Below are positions 23,957-32,115 of a DNA stretch of 34,839 bases, one piece after another (positions within the stretch are counted from its first letter, which is position 1; every line of letters begins with the position of its first letter). The stretch spans positions 15,910 through 50,748 of the forward strand of contig DKFA01000112.1 of NCBI GenBank assembly GCA_002452695.1, read 5' to 3'. Made by a program: the position numbers and the translations under genes. This DNA is from Dehalococcoidia bacterium UBA6808. GTDB lineage: Bacteria; Chloroflexota; Dehalococcoidia; GIF9; UBA5629. The notes under the pieces were generated by a model. The model was not told the DNA's origin, did no database searches, and saw only the letters and a list, made by a program, of their open reading frames with translations.

Positions 23957-23985
23957 ACCGCCGGCTGTATGGCCGGCGGTTTTCT
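23957..23985 (+). terminator. Rho-independent terminator of the permease/CoA-transferase group
   Basis: A nine-pair GC-rich stem (ACCGCCGGC with GCCGGCGGT) and six-base loop are followed by TTT. It lies 37 bases after the amidohydrolase stop and touches the end of the convergent acetyltransferase gene. Confidence 0.8.
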
Positions 23986-24604
23986 ATAGCACAGGGCGCC
24001 TGGTCATGGTCCAGGTACGCGGACCGTGGCCACAGATACAATACTCGCTACTGACCGTGAAACCAAGCTTGCGATAAAAGGGCAGGTTGTCCCCGTTCAT
24101 TGTATCGAGAACGCAGGGCAATCCTTTATCATCCGCATATCTGAGCACCGGCTGCATCAGCCGGTGCCCCACACCCCTGCCTCTCTGTGACTCTTCCACA
24201 CCCAAGAACAGCAGCAGGCAATAAGTCGGGTATTGCAGGCGGATATGCACATCCCGTACATAATGTTCAAAATCCAGATAGCGCTGATATGACTCGCCGT
24301 TGAAGACCTGCCTCAACCGCTCCGCCGGCACTTTCAGCCTGTCCGCCCTCGCCCTCGCATTGTCGCCAGGAAACATCCAGACCGCACAACCCAACATGGA
24401 AGTTGTACCATATACCTCGCCGGACGTCAGGCCGAACTCGATATTAGCGCGAAAGAAATATTCCAGCTTCCTTCGTCTTTTACTCTCATCAGGGAACAGA
24501 TACTCCATCAGGGGGTCATGCCAGAAAGCATCCCTCAATATGCGTATGTAATCGCGTACTTCCGGCTGTGTTATCAGCGATACCGTCTCAAGCTCGTAGC
24601 TCAT
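23984..24604 (-). CDS. GNAT-family N-acetyltransferase
   Basis: 206 residues if it starts at the ATG at 24604; in-frame ATGs at 24622 and 24631 are also possible. The acetyl-CoA site is motif A 'LLFLGVEESQRGRGVGHRLMQPVLRYAD', followed by 'PCVLDTMNGDNLPFYRKLGFTV', the usual final strands of the fold. The N-terminus 'ILRDAFWHDPLMEYLFPDE' is typical of the GNAT subgroup with a long first part. It acetylates an unknown amine. A TATAAT at 24641-24636 precedes the candidate starts, and the gene is divergent from the transglutaminase-like gene. Confidence 0.8.
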   Translation of the reverse strand: MSYELETVSLITQPEVRDYIRILRDAFWHDPLMEYLFPDESKRRRKLEYFFRANIEFGLTSGEVYGTTSMLGCAVWMFPGDNARARADRLKVPAERLRQVFNGESYQRYLDFEHYVRDVHIRLQYPTYCLLLFLGVEESQRGRGVGHRLMQPVLRYADDKGLPCVLDTMNGDNLPFYRKLGFTVSSEYCICGHGPRTWTMTRRPVL

Positions 24605-24687
24605 GCCCGGGACCCCCGCCATCAATTCCATTTGCATTATAATATAATCCGTCGTAAAAGCGATAGTATTAAGAGCACGGGAATATG

Positions 24688-24693
24688 TATAAT
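24688..24693 (+). promoter_or_regulatory. TATAAT -10 element, leaderless start of the next gene
   Basis: A perfect TATAAT ends seven bases before the ATG at 24701, the same spacing as at tlyA, and no Shine-Dalgarno fits in between. No good -35 is visible. The transcript probably starts at the start codon. Confidence 0.5.
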
Positions 24694-24700
24694 TTAACAC

Positions 24701-25288
24701 ATGGACGATATCGTCACCAACCATCTGGAAAAATGGGTTGGCGCCCGGCGCGGCAAAGAAGCGCTGGTCTCTATTTTTAACCACATACGTGACATTCCCT
24801 ATGCGATCCTGCCCGAGTTGAATCACCCGCAGAATTTCAGACGCATACTGGAAATCAATGCCGGCTCCTGCACGCCCAAACATCTGCTGATGGCCGAAAT
24901 GTACCGCAGGTTGGGCCTGGATGTACTGCTGGTTGTTTATCCTTACCGCTGGGCCGAATTCGAAGAGCTATACCCGCCCTCATTATGGAAGCTGGCGCAG
25001 CTCATGCCGCCCGTCAACCATCTGGCCTGCAAGGTGTTTATAAACGGCCGCTATGTACTGGTAGACGCTACGGTGGACCTTCCGCTGGGCAGCATAGGAC
25101 TGCCTGTCAATCCGAACTGGGACGGGGAGTCCGATACACTGCTGCCCGTGCTCCCCACAGGGGAAGAGGATATCTATTTTCCTGAAGAAGCCGAGTTGAT
25201 GCCGCCGCCGGACCTGGACGACACCGCTCTGGCCTTCTATAGAGGACTGAATGAGTATTTCGAGAGGATCAGGGCTGGACAATACTAA
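24701..25288 (+). CDS. Transglutaminase-like (papain-fold) protein
   Basis: 195 residues. A Cys/His/Asp triad fits the transglutaminase-core pattern: Cys57 in 'INAGSCTPKHLLMAEMYRRLGL', His107 in 'PVNHLACKVFINGRYVLVDAT' and Asp122 in the same stretch. There is no signal peptide, so the protein is cytoplasmic. Members are peptidases, amidases or crosslinking enzymes; this small form is uncharacterised. Its end overlaps the start of the amidohydrolase gene by 38 bases, suggesting coupling. The substrate is unknown. Confidence 0.7.
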   Translation: MDDIVTNHLEKWVGARRGKEALVSIFNHIRDIPYAILPELNHPQNFRRILEINAGSCTPKHLLMAEMYRRLGLDVLLVVYPYRWAEFEELYPPSLWKLAQLMPPVNHLACKVFINGRYVLVDATVDLPLGSIGLPVNPNWDGESDTLLPVLPTGEEDIYFPEEAELMPPPDLDDTALAFYRGLNEYFERIRAGQY

Positions 25289-26819
25289 AGCAGGCCTGGT
25301 GCTGCGCAATTCTAACGCCATTACGTTCGACCGGCGCCTGCCTCAAGCCCGCACCATCTACATTAAAGATGGGCGCATACTGAAAGTCAGCAGCAAAGAT
25401 ATCCAACCTCAACTCACCGGCCCGGACACACAAATCATTGATTGCAGCGGTAAAACTGTCCTGCCGGGCTTTCATGATGCGCACTGCCATATCCCGGCTT
25501 ATGCCGAGGGTCTGATCAACCTGGATATCAGCCCAGCCGCCGTGCAGTCCATCGAAGATATCATCCACAAGATCGGGCAGGCAGCGGCAGCCGCACCGGC
25601 GGGACAGTGGATCAGGTGCGCCGGCTACAATGAGTTTTATCTCAGGGAAAAAAGGCACCCCCTTAAGGGAGACTTAGACCTTGCCACTACCGACCATCCG
25701 GTCAAGCTCACCCACCGCAGCGGGCACGCCCACGTCCTCAATACGCCCGCCCTCAGGCTGGCCGGCATCAGCAATGAAAGCGAGGAACCTGATGGCGGTA
25801 TGATCGAGCGCGATCTAGAGACCGGGGAGCCCAACGGGCTGCTCTACGGCATGGGACACTACCTGTCGCAGAAACTGCCCCCCATCAGCGCCGGGGAGCT
25901 TGACGCCGCTGTCAACCTGGCCGGCGACCGGCTGCTCAGGCTGGGTGTAACGTCTGTGCAGGATGCCTCTCCCGGCAACAACATGACCCGCTGGCAGCAG
26001 TTCGGCAGATGGAAGCAGCGCGGCCTGTTCAGGCCGCGCCTTACTGTCATGTTCGGCATCTCCGAATCCGTCCAAGCTGAATATCTGACGGATACAAGCG
26101 ATGAACTGAAGCCGGGGGCTTTCAAACTGCTGCTGGACGAGGTAAGAGGCAGCCTAAATCCATGCCAGTCTGAAGTCCGCCGCATGCTGCTGGAGGTTCA
26201 CCGTAAGGGATTGCAGGCAGCCATCCATGCCGTCGAAGAAAACACGGTCGAAGCCGCCATTAAAGCGCTGACTTATGTGCTGACATCGTACCCCAATCCC
26301 AACCATCGCCACCGCATTGAGCATTGCTCGATCTGCACGCCATCGGCGGCAGCCAGGCTGGCAGGTCTGGGCGCCGTAATCGTCACCAACCCTGCCTTCA
26401 TCTACTACAGCGGAGAACGCTACATAGAAGATGTGCCCGCCTGCCAGTTCAAGCACCTCTATGCCATCAAAACCATGCAGGAAGCCGGGTTAAAGGTAGC
26501 GGCAGGCTCCGACGCCCCGGTAGCCGTCCCTGACCCGCTCAAGGCCGTTTATGCAGCAGCTACCCGCAGGGCAGAGACCGGCCAGGAGGTGCTCAAACAG
26601 CAGGCCCTCCCGGTCATGGATGCGCTCAGGCTCTATACAACAGGAGCTGCTTATTCCTGTTTCAGGGAAAAGGAACTGGGCACGATCAGCACGGGTAAAT
26701 TCGCGGACCTCGTTGTACTCGATACCGACCCGCTGCAGGTGGAACCGGAGAAGCTTAAAGATGTCAAGGTCACGATGACATTGCTCAACGGCGAAGTTGT
26801 ATATTCCGCCGGCGGCTAA
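25251..26819 (+). CDS. YtcJ-like amidohydrolase (amidohydrolase family 3)
   Basis: 522 residues with AGAGGA just before the ATG; this start overlaps the previous gene by 38 bases. The N-terminal beta-sandwich ('ARTIYIKDGRILKV') leads to 'VLPGFHDAHCH', with the HxH metal ligands at residues 78 and 80. Later come 'AIHAVEENTVEAAI', 'HRIEHCSICTP' and 'AAGSDAPVAVPDPL', the remaining ligands, and the C-terminal sandwich 'GKFADLVVLDTDPLQV'. These enzymes hydrolyse amide or related C-N bonds. The gene converges on the double CoA-transferase with a four-base overlap of stops. Confidence 0.9.
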   Translation: MSISRGSGLDNTKAGLVLRNSNAITFDRRLPQARTIYIKDGRILKVSSKDIQPQLTGPDTQIIDCSGKTVLPGFHDAHCHIPAYAEGLINLDISPAAVQSIEDIIHKIGQAAAAAPAGQWIRCAGYNEFYLREKRHPLKGDLDLATTDHPVKLTHRSGHAHVLNTPALRLAGISNESEEPDGGMIERDLETGEPNGLLYGMGHYLSQKLPPISAGELDAAVNLAGDRLLRLGVTSVQDASPGNNMTRWQQFGRWKQRGLFRPRLTVMFGISESVQAEYLTDTSDELKPGAFKLLLDEVRGSLNPCQSEVRRMLLEVHRKGLQAAIHAVEENTVEAAIKALTYVLTSYPNPNHRHRIEHCSICTPSAAARLAGLGAVIVTNPAFIYYSGERYIEDVPACQFKHLYAIKTMQEAGLKVAAGSDAPVAVPDPLKAVYAAATRRAETGQEVLKQQALPVMDALRLYTTGAAYSCFREKELGTISTGKFADLVVLDTDPLQVEPEKLKDVKVTMTLLNGEVVYSAGG

Positions 26820-29206
26820 CCGATGATACCCCGGCTGATATATTCATCAAACCGCCCCTCATCCATACCCAGCATACCGATAAATACACTGCGGTTGTCC
26901 TGCCCCAGCAGCGGCGCCGCCCTGTAGTACTGCGCCGGTGTCAGGTTGAGCCTGACCGGGTTGGCATCAGATGTAATTTTGCCCAGCACTGGATGATCAA
27001 GCTCGACGAAGAAACCCCTTTCCTCCAGCATTGGGTCGCGGGCCAGCTCAGCCGCGTTATTGACGGCAGCACACGGCACACCGGCCTGCTGCAGTATATT
27101 CATCACCCTGCGGGGAGGAAAACCGGAGGTCCAGTTGCCGATAATCTCATCCAGTTCCTCATAATTAGCCAGCCTGCGCGGCAAGCTGGAAAATCTCGCG
27201 TCATCTGCCAGTTCCGGCTTTTGCATCGCAATGCAAAGCGCCTGCCATTCCTCTTCTGTTGAGGATGCAATAACGCACCAGGCATCCTCTCCTTTACACC
27301 TGTAACAGCCGTGAGGAGACATCCATTCGCTCCTGTTGCCCAATGGTATCGCGCTACGCTGATTGAGCGAATAATCGAGCAGGGCGGGGCCGAGCAGGCT
27401 GCATGTTGCCTCATACTCGGAGATATCGATATATGCTCCTTCGCCGGTGTCGTCCCTGCGTCTCAACGCAGCCAGCACAGCCAGGGCGGCATACAGACCG
27501 CAAACATGGTCGGCATAGGCCAGGCCGATGCCGTCAGGAGTGCCTTTGTCATAGGCCGACAGATAAGTGATCCCCGAAAGCGCCTGCACGGTTGGCCCGA
27601 GCGCCGCGAAATCTCTCCACGGACCACTGTGGCCAAAGCCCGACAGGCTGACCATAACAAGGGAGGGATTGGCCGCTTTCAGGTGATCATAATCCAGGTC
27701 CCAGTTGTCCATAACCCTTGGCGTGAAATTTTCCATGACCACATCACATGTGGCAGCCAGCTCCAGGGCCAGGCCCCTGGCTTCGGGACGCGACATATCC
27801 AGCGTGATACCCAGCTTGTTGCGGTTCCAGGCTGCGAAATATCCTGTCCCGTTATTTTCCGCGCCGGTGGCAGTCAGCTTAGACTGCACCTTGATCACCT
27901 CAGCGCCGAAGTCGGCCAGCATACGCGTGGCATAAGGACCAGCCAGCATCCAGGTGAAGTCCAGCACCCTTATACCTTCCAGCGGCGGCCTGCCTGCAGG
28001 ATCGCCGGCAGAGCCTGTAACTTCAGGCCTGCGGCCGGTTGCGATAATCTCATCCAGCCGGCAGCTGTGCTCACCCGGCGCAGGCGCCCTCTGATACGTA
28101 TAAGCCGGGGCATCTTTAAAATTGATAACAGGGCGCGGCACCCTGAACTCATTTTCCGCCAGAGGGTGCCGCGCCGGCTCGAAGAAGCCGCGGCTTTCAA
28201 GCTGCTCATCAGCCGCCACTTCAGCGATGGTGTTAAGCACGGCCCAGGGAAAGCGCATGGCCTGTCCAAGCCTGAAGATATCACGGCTGTCCTGCCGGCA
28301 GGTCCAGTTGGTCAAGACCTCCTCGATATCGTCGATGTGTTTCTTGCGGAATTCCTCGTCATGCCAGGCTGGATGGGTGAGGTCGGCCGCCATACCCTGC
28401 TGATCGAGTATCTCCACCAGCGGCTCCCACTCTCGGTTGAAGGTCAGCAGGATATAACTATCCCGGCAGGGGAAAAGATCGGAAGAGAAATTCCATTGCA
28501 GGCTGCCCTGACGGCGGGGCACTACATTATTATACAGATATTGCACCAGCACATGCTCCAGCGCTGAGGCGACAGCTTCCTGCAGGGAAAGGTCCACCTG
28601 TTGTCCACGCCCATACTTATCCCTGCCCAGCAATGACAGCAGGGAGCCAATAGCGCCCAGCAAGGATACAAGGTAATACGACTGGTTGCCGTAGGGCTTG
28701 AGCGGTGGCCTGCCCGGGCGTCCGCACACATACATTTGCCCACCCGCTGCTGAGGCCAGAATATCGCTGGATTTGTACCTGCTGCCGGGACCCGTGCGGC
28801 CAAAACCGGTGACCGATACCATGCTCAGGGCAGGGTTGTTTTGTCTGAGTACATCATAGCCCAGATGCAGGCCTTCGAGATAACCAGCGGGACAGGACTC
28901 TATCAACAGGTCGGCGGTATCTACAAGCTTGATAAAGCTATCCCTGTCCTTGGGGCGGCTGAGGTCCAGGCTTACGGACAGCTTGCCGCTGTTTTCATAC
29001 CAGTAGGAGAGGCTATGTTCACAATCGGGAACATTATCGAGGAAAGGGCCTTCGCAAGGGGTGGGCATAGCGTGAAGGTCTTCCACCCTGATCACCTCCG
29101 CACCAAGGTCAGCCAGCAGCTTCGAACAATATGCCGCTTTGTTATCGGAAATATCGACAACGCGCACGCCTTGCAGCGGCGCTGCGAACTTACCGGTGAC
29201 GTTCAT
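26816..29206 (-). CDS. Tandem double-domain family III CoA-transferase, first domain lacking the catalytic Asp
   Basis: 796 residues, twice the family length. Domain 1 (about 10-395) starts 'LQGVRVVDISDNKAAYCSKL' and domain 2 (about 408-796) starts 'LEGIRVLDFTWMLAGPYATR'. In domain 2 the catalytic Asp is Asp566 in 'LAYADHVCGL', 22 residues before the Gly of 'DTGEG'. At the equivalent place domain 1 has Tyr177 in 'NQSYYLVSLL', so only the C-terminal half should be catalytic. Family III enzymes form interlocked dimers, and a fusion would fix a one-active/one-inactive pair. It lies downstream of class I CoA-transferase and desulforedoxin-like genes on the same strand. No strong Shine-Dalgarno precedes the ATG. 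Confidence 0.85.
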   Translation of the reverse strand: MNVTGKFAAPLQGVRVVDISDNKAAYCSKLLADLGAEVIRVEDLHAMPTPCEGPFLDNVPDCEHSLSYWYENSGKLSVSLDLSRPKDRDSFIKLVDTADLLIESCPAGYLEGLHLGYDVLRQNNPALSMVSVTGFGRTGPGSRYKSSDILASAAGGQMYVCGRPGRPPLKPYGNQSYYLVSLLGAIGSLLSLLGRDKYGRGQQVDLSLQEAVASALEHVLVQYLYNNVVPRRQGSLQWNFSSDLFPCRDSYILLTFNREWEPLVEILDQQGMAADLTHPAWHDEEFRKKHIDDIEEVLTNWTCRQDSRDIFRLGQAMRFPWAVLNTIAEVAADEQLESRGFFEPARHPLAENEFRVPRPVINFKDAPAYTYQRAPAPGEHSCRLDEIIATGRRPEVTGSAGDPAGRPPLEGIRVLDFTWMLAGPYATRMLADFGAEVIKVQSKLTATGAENNGTGYFAAWNRNKLGITLDMSRPEARGLALELAATCDVVMENFTPRVMDNWDLDYDHLKAANPSLVMVSLSGFGHSGPWRDFAALGPTVQALSGITYLSAYDKGTPDGIGLAYADHVCGLYAALAVLAALRRRDDTGEGAYIDISEYEATCSLLGPALLDYSLNQRSAIPLGNRSEWMSPHGCYRCKGEDAWCVIASSTEEEWQALCIAMQKPELADDARFSSLPRRLANYEELDEIIGNWTSGFPPRRVMNILQQAGVPCAAVNNAAELARDPMLEERGFFVELDHPVLGKITSDANPVRLNLTPAQYYRAAPLLGQDNRSVFIGMLGMDEGRFDEYISRGIIG

Positions 29207-29248
29207 GATGCCATATTATCGCCTCGGAACGGTAAACGTCGCTGTAAC

Positions 29249-29318
29249 AATTATACAGGGGCAGTTCTAAAAACCCGCACGTTATGGATGCGCCTTCATA
29301 TACGCCCCTGCAATAATT
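29249..29318. repeat. Imperfect inverted repeat
   Basis: AATTAT-A-CAGGGGC on the left pairs with GCCCCTG-CA-ATAATT on the right around a 41-base loop. It lies between the desulforedoxin-like genes and the double CoA-transferase, 43 bases upstream of the latter, and its left arm carries a minus-strand TATAAT. It may be a regulatory structure; a terminator is unlikely as no T-run follows. Confidence 0.45.
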
Positions 29319-29329
29319 AAGCTTAAGAA

Positions 29330-29473
29330 TTAGTCAGAGGAAGGCAGAGCCTTGGGTTTCTGCAACTCCATCTCTTTGCCGCAGCAACTGATGGTACCCT
29401 CGCCGGCCTTGGTGCAGAGCACCTCAGTGCCGCAGGTCCCACACTTAAACCTTTTTCCAAGCTGGTTTGCCAT
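29330..29473 (-). CDS. Desulforedoxin-like Fe(Cys)4 protein, copy 2
   Basis: 47 residues. Ligand Cys are at 11, 14, 30 and 31 in 'FKCGTCGTEV' and 'ISCCGKEMELQ', the C-x2-C-x15-CC spacing of desulforedoxin and of the desulfoferrodoxin N-terminal domain. An extra Cys is at 20 and the tail has eight more residues than copy 1. GGAGAG precedes the ATG. It would hold a single iron in a small cytoplasmic electron carrier or a structural domain. It follows copy 1 by 30 bases; the two are paralogues, both starting 'MANQ'. Confidence 0.8.
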   Translation of the reverse strand: MANQLGKRFKCGTCGTEVLCTKAGEGTISCCGKEMELQKPKALPSSD

Positions 29474-29503
29474 ATTATCTCTCCGTCAAGCGCGAAGCGC
29501 AGA

Positions 29504-29623
29504 TTATTTCTTCTGTTCCATGGGCTGGCCGCAGCATGTGATCTGGCCGTTGCCGCCCTTGGTCACAATAAACTCGGACCCGCACTTGGTGCAGACATAT
29601 TTTTTACCTATCTGATTAGCCAT
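29504..29623 (-). CDS. Desulforedoxin-like Fe(Cys)4 protein, copy 1
   Basis: 39 residues with GGAGGT nine bases before the ATG. Cys 11, 14, 30 and 31 ('YVCTKCGSEF', 'ITCCGQPME') give the desulforedoxin spacing, and the length is nearly that of the 36-37-residue Desulfovibrio desulforedoxin. That protein is a homodimer with one iron per chain. Standalone forms are known from anaerobes and linked to electron transfer or superoxide defence. Here the gene follows class I CoA-transferase subunit B by 56 bases on the same strand, an unusual neighbour; a zinc-binding role is possible. Confidence 0.85.
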   Translation of the reverse strand: MANQIGKKYVCTKCGSEFIVTKGGNGQITCCGQPMEQKK

Positions 29624-29679
29624 TGGTTGATTACCTCCAGCAGTAATTTTATGCTCAAAACAGGATGGTTGCAAACGGC

Positions 29680-30381
29680 CTAAAGCTCCATTTCATGGAG
29701 ATCCTCGGCAATTATCAGCGGTGCGGCGGTCATATTTTGGATATCCTCTGCAGTTACACCCGGGACGGTCTCTTTAAGGACCAGGCCTTTGGGCGTAACT
29801 TCGATCAGGGCATAGTTGGTGACGATCACGTCCACGCAGGCCTTGGCTGTAAGAGGATACGTGCATTTCTCCACGATTTTTGCTTCGCCGCCGGTGGTAA
29901 CATGCTCCATGGCAATGATCAGCTTTCTGGCTCCTACCGCCAGGTCCATGGAACCACCGATATTACCCACGTTTCCCAGGCCGCGGGCAGGATTGTTCCA
30001 TCCTGCCAAATCGCCTGTGGCCGATACCTGCAGGGCGCCCAGGACAGCCACGTCCATCCTGCCCCCTCTGATCATGGCAAAAGAGGTCTCGATATTAAAA
30101 TAGCTGGTCCCCGGCAGCTCGCATACATACTGGCAACTGGCATTGATGCGGTCTTGATCGATCAGTTCGCCCTCCGCCAGCGGGCCGGTCTTGAGCATCC
30201 CTATCTCAGATTGCAGGATAATATCCCTGCCCTCAATCCAGTTGGATACCAGTGTGGGTATGCCGATGCCGAGGTTGACATATGAGCCGTCTTGCAGCAT
30301 ATTGGCAATACGCAAAGCGATCATTTCGCGCTCCAGCGGCGGGGTCTCGGGTAAAATCATTTTCTTAGCTGTTATACTCAT
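29680..30381 (-). CDS. Class I CoA-transferase subunit B (3-oxoacid / acetoacetate type)
   Basis: 233 residues, the usual length. 'YVNLGIGIPTLVSNWI' is the N-terminal subunit B signature and the catalytic Glu is Glu59 in 'ILQSEIGML' (family form 'SENG'). 'RGLGNVGNIGGSMDLAVGA' and 'VEKCTYPLTAK' complete the match to ScoB/AtoA. With subunit A it moves CoA from a donor such as succinyl- or acetyl-CoA to a 3-oxoacid or short acid through a glutamyl-CoA intermediate. GAGGA precedes the ATG; the subunit A gene ends 12 bases upstream. Confidence 0.9.
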   Translation of the reverse strand: MSITAKKMILPETPPLEREMIALRIANMLQDGSYVNLGIGIPTLVSNWIEGRDIILQSEIGMLKTGPLAEGELIDQDRINASCQYVCELPGTSYFNIETSFAMIRGGRMDVAVLGALQVSATGDLAGWNNPARGLGNVGNIGGSMDLAVGARKLIIAMEHVTTGGEAKIVEKCTYPLTAKACVDVIVTNYALIEVTPKGLVLKETVPGVTAEDIQNMTAAPLIIAEDLHEMEL

Positions 30382-30393
30382 CTTTGTCCTCGA

Positions 30394-31095
30394 TTAAACA
30401 TCGACTTTCCATAACTCAGGCCGGCCAACCTCAACAACTCGTTTGACGAAAATGCCCGGAGTATGTATGCAGTTTGGATCGAGCTCTCCCGTTTCAGAAA
30501 GCGTTTCCACTTCGGCTATGGTGATATTGCCCGCCATTGCCATGACGTTATTGTAATTATTCGCCGTATGTCGATAAATGAGATTGCCTTCATGATCACC
30601 CTTCCAGGCATGCACAAAAGCAAAATCGAGCGGTAGCGCCGTCTCAAGGATGGTTTCTACGCCGCTAAAAACCCTGACCTCTTTCCCCTCCGCCACCACC
30701 GTCCCCACACCGGTCGGAGTGTAAAACCCATACAGTCCCGCACCCGCACACCTCATTTTTTCAGCAAACGTACCCATCGGGTAAACTTCCACTGCGATCG
30801 TGCCTTTCCGCACCGCCTGTTCAAAGGGGTGTTCCAGGCCTTTGGTGGCCGACCTGGGGAAGGGGTAATTGCAGATAGCCTTCTTAATCATCCCTTTTTC
30901 CACAAGCTCCAGGATTTCCTCGTTGCCCGTCCCCACCTGCTGAGTGACGACTGTGAGGTTTTTGACGCCTTTCTTGGCCAGCGCCCTGGTCAATTCCAGC
31001 GGCTTGCCTGCAGAGAAGAATCCACCGAATGCCACAACCGCTCCGTCAAATACATCTTCAACCGCAGCTTCCGCTGATGGGTACACTTTATCCAT
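30394..31095 (-). CDS. Class I CoA-transferase subunit A (3-oxoacid / acetoacetate type)
   Basis: 233 residues from the ATG with AAGGAGAA upstream; a start seven codons earlier is rejected because it lacks this site. 'GAVVAFGGFFSAGKPLELTRAL' is the glycine-rich start of subunit A, and 'GLYGFYTPTGVGT' and 'FVHAWKGDHEGNLIYRHTANNYN' are standard. It pairs with subunit B as a heteromer in the cytoplasm. It is the first gene of the minus-strand group. A long perfect inverted repeat lies 40 bases upstream and could be its operator. Confidence 0.9.
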   Translation of the reverse strand: MDKVYPSAEAAVEDVFDGAVVAFGGFFSAGKPLELTRALAKKGVKNLTVVTQQVGTGNEEILELVEKGMIKKAICNYPFPRSATKGLEHPFEQAVRKGTIAVEVYPMGTFAEKMRCAGAGLYGFYTPTGVGTVVAEGKEVRVFSGVETILETALPLDFAFVHAWKGDHEGNLIYRHTANNYNNVMAMAGNITIAEVETLSETGELDPNCIHTPGIFVKRVVEVGRPELWKVDV

Positions 31096-31418
31096 GCCTG
31101 CTTCTCCTTGAATCAAACCAATTCCAACAATGAATACGATGATATATTGATCACCAGATCAATATATCATCGTCAATAATCCAGCGCCTAATATTATGGC
31201 CCCTTTTTTTGCCCAATTCAAGCCAAGCAGCATTGGAGATGCTAAACACCATATATAATGATCTTCGGCTAGAGCAAACCATATAGAATCCACAAGATTT
31301 AGGTAACCTGATTTATGATGCAATAATCATCGATTAGGTAACAGTTTATTTTGACGCAACACGCCACGAGGAATCTGGTACTTTACCCTGGTTTGGTGCT
31401 AATATTTCACCAATACAT
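31096..31418. other. Divergent intergenic region
   Basis: 323 bases between the class I CoA-transferase genes and the divergent kinase gene. It holds the inverted repeat at 31136-31173, a minor direct repeat GATTTAGGTAAC/GATTAGGTAAC around 31296-31342, ATGAT/ATCAT arms between them, and TGCTAATAT (31397-31405), an extended -10 candidate that would give the kinase a leader of only a few bases. I see no coding frame. Confidence 0.5.
31136..31173. repeat. Perfect 17-base inverted repeat, 4-base spacer
   Basis: The arms at 31136-31152 and 31157-31173 are exact reverse complements (ACGATGATATATTGATC) around ACCA. The AT-rich symmetry and position 41 bases from the CoA-transferase subunit A start suggest an operator for a dimeric repressor; a terminator is unlikely because no T-run follows. 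Confidence 0.75.
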
Positions 31419-31985
31419 ATGACAGTGAAGGTGATCGGAGTTGTCGGCCAGATAGGCTCGGGCAAGGACGAGGTATTGAAATACCTCAAGGCCAATTATG
31501 GCGTCCCCTATATTTCTACCGGAGATATCGTGCGGGATATCGCCAGAAGCGAAAATATCGAAGCCACCCGGGAAAACCTGGCAAAAATATCACAGCGCTG
31601 TTTCACTGAGCTGGGGAAGGGCTATTTTATCCGCCGTGCAGCCGAGGAGATAGTGCACAGGGGATGGCAAACCGCCGGTATCAGCGGTGTAAGATCGCAC
31701 GAAGATGTGGAAATCATGCAAGACATGTTCGGCCGGGGCTTCATCCTGATCAGGGTAGACATCAGCGACCCTAAAATCAGGTTCGAGCGTGTACGGCTGC
31801 GCCATGAAGAGCGCGACCCTATGACCTTCAGCCAATTCCTCGAGCAGGACAGTAACGAGGAGAACACCTTCCACATCAGCCGCACCGGCAGGGAAGCCGA
31901 TTACGTATTGAACAATGACGGCAGCGTCGAGGCCCTCCACAAACAAATCGACAGGCTGGTCACCTCTGCGGGATTGCTTGGCTGA
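31419..31985 (+). CDS. Small P-loop kinase (dephospho-CoA-kinase/adenylate-kinase-like, UPF0200 type)
   Basis: 188 residues. The P-loop is 'GVVGQIGSGKDEV' at the N-terminus, followed by 'YISTGDIVRDIAR', a substrate-lid type motif shared with adenylate kinase and dephospho-CoA kinase, and 'ISGVRSHEDVEIM' and 'DISDPKIRFERVRLR' further on. It resembles the archaeal UPF0200 group of nucleotide-kinase-like ATPases. The substrate is unknown; a CoA precursor is one possibility. No Shine-Dalgarno is visible and an extended -10 lies 13 bases before the ATG. It is divergent from the CoA-transferase group. Confidence 0.75.
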   Translation: MTVKVIGVVGQIGSGKDEVLKYLKANYGVPYISTGDIVRDIARSENIEATRENLAKISQRCFTELGKGYFIRRAAEEIVHRGWQTAGISGVRSHEDVEIMQDMFGRGFILIRVDISDPKIRFERVRLRHEERDPMTFSQFLEQDSNEENTFHISRTGREADYVLNNDGSVEALHKQIDRLVTSAGLLG

Positions 31986-32036
31986 TCTTAATAGTCGCGT
32001 TCAATCTGTATTTCCTGCGCTGCCGGGGCCTCATTA

Positions 32037-32092
32037 TGCTATACTTTTTTAGTTTGCACTGGAGATACATTGCCGGCATCACGCCGGCATCA
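32037..32092 (+). promoter_or_regulatory. Extended -10 promoter and tandem repeat upstream of the TPR lipoprotein
   Basis: TGCTATACT (32037-32045) is an extended -10. Downstream, GCCGGCATCA occurs twice (32072-32081 and 32083-32092) separated by one C; because GCCGGC is palindromic the pair can also form a small hairpin in the leader. Confidence 0.45.
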
Positions 32093-32115
32093 ATTATTGA
32101 GAAGGTGAAGCTTCC

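Noticed and set aside
24605..24883. N-terminal extension of the GNAT gene
   Set aside because: It would run through the divergent promoter and into the transglutaminase-like gene; a TATAAT lies before the internal ATGs.
27311..28567. Plus-strand open frame of about 418 codons
   Set aside because: It is antisense to the double CoA-transferase, has no recognisable motif, and arises from the codon bias of the real gene.
31351..31405. TTGACG at 31351 as the -35 partner of TAATAT at 31400
   Set aside because: The spacing of over 40 bases is far too long for one promoter.
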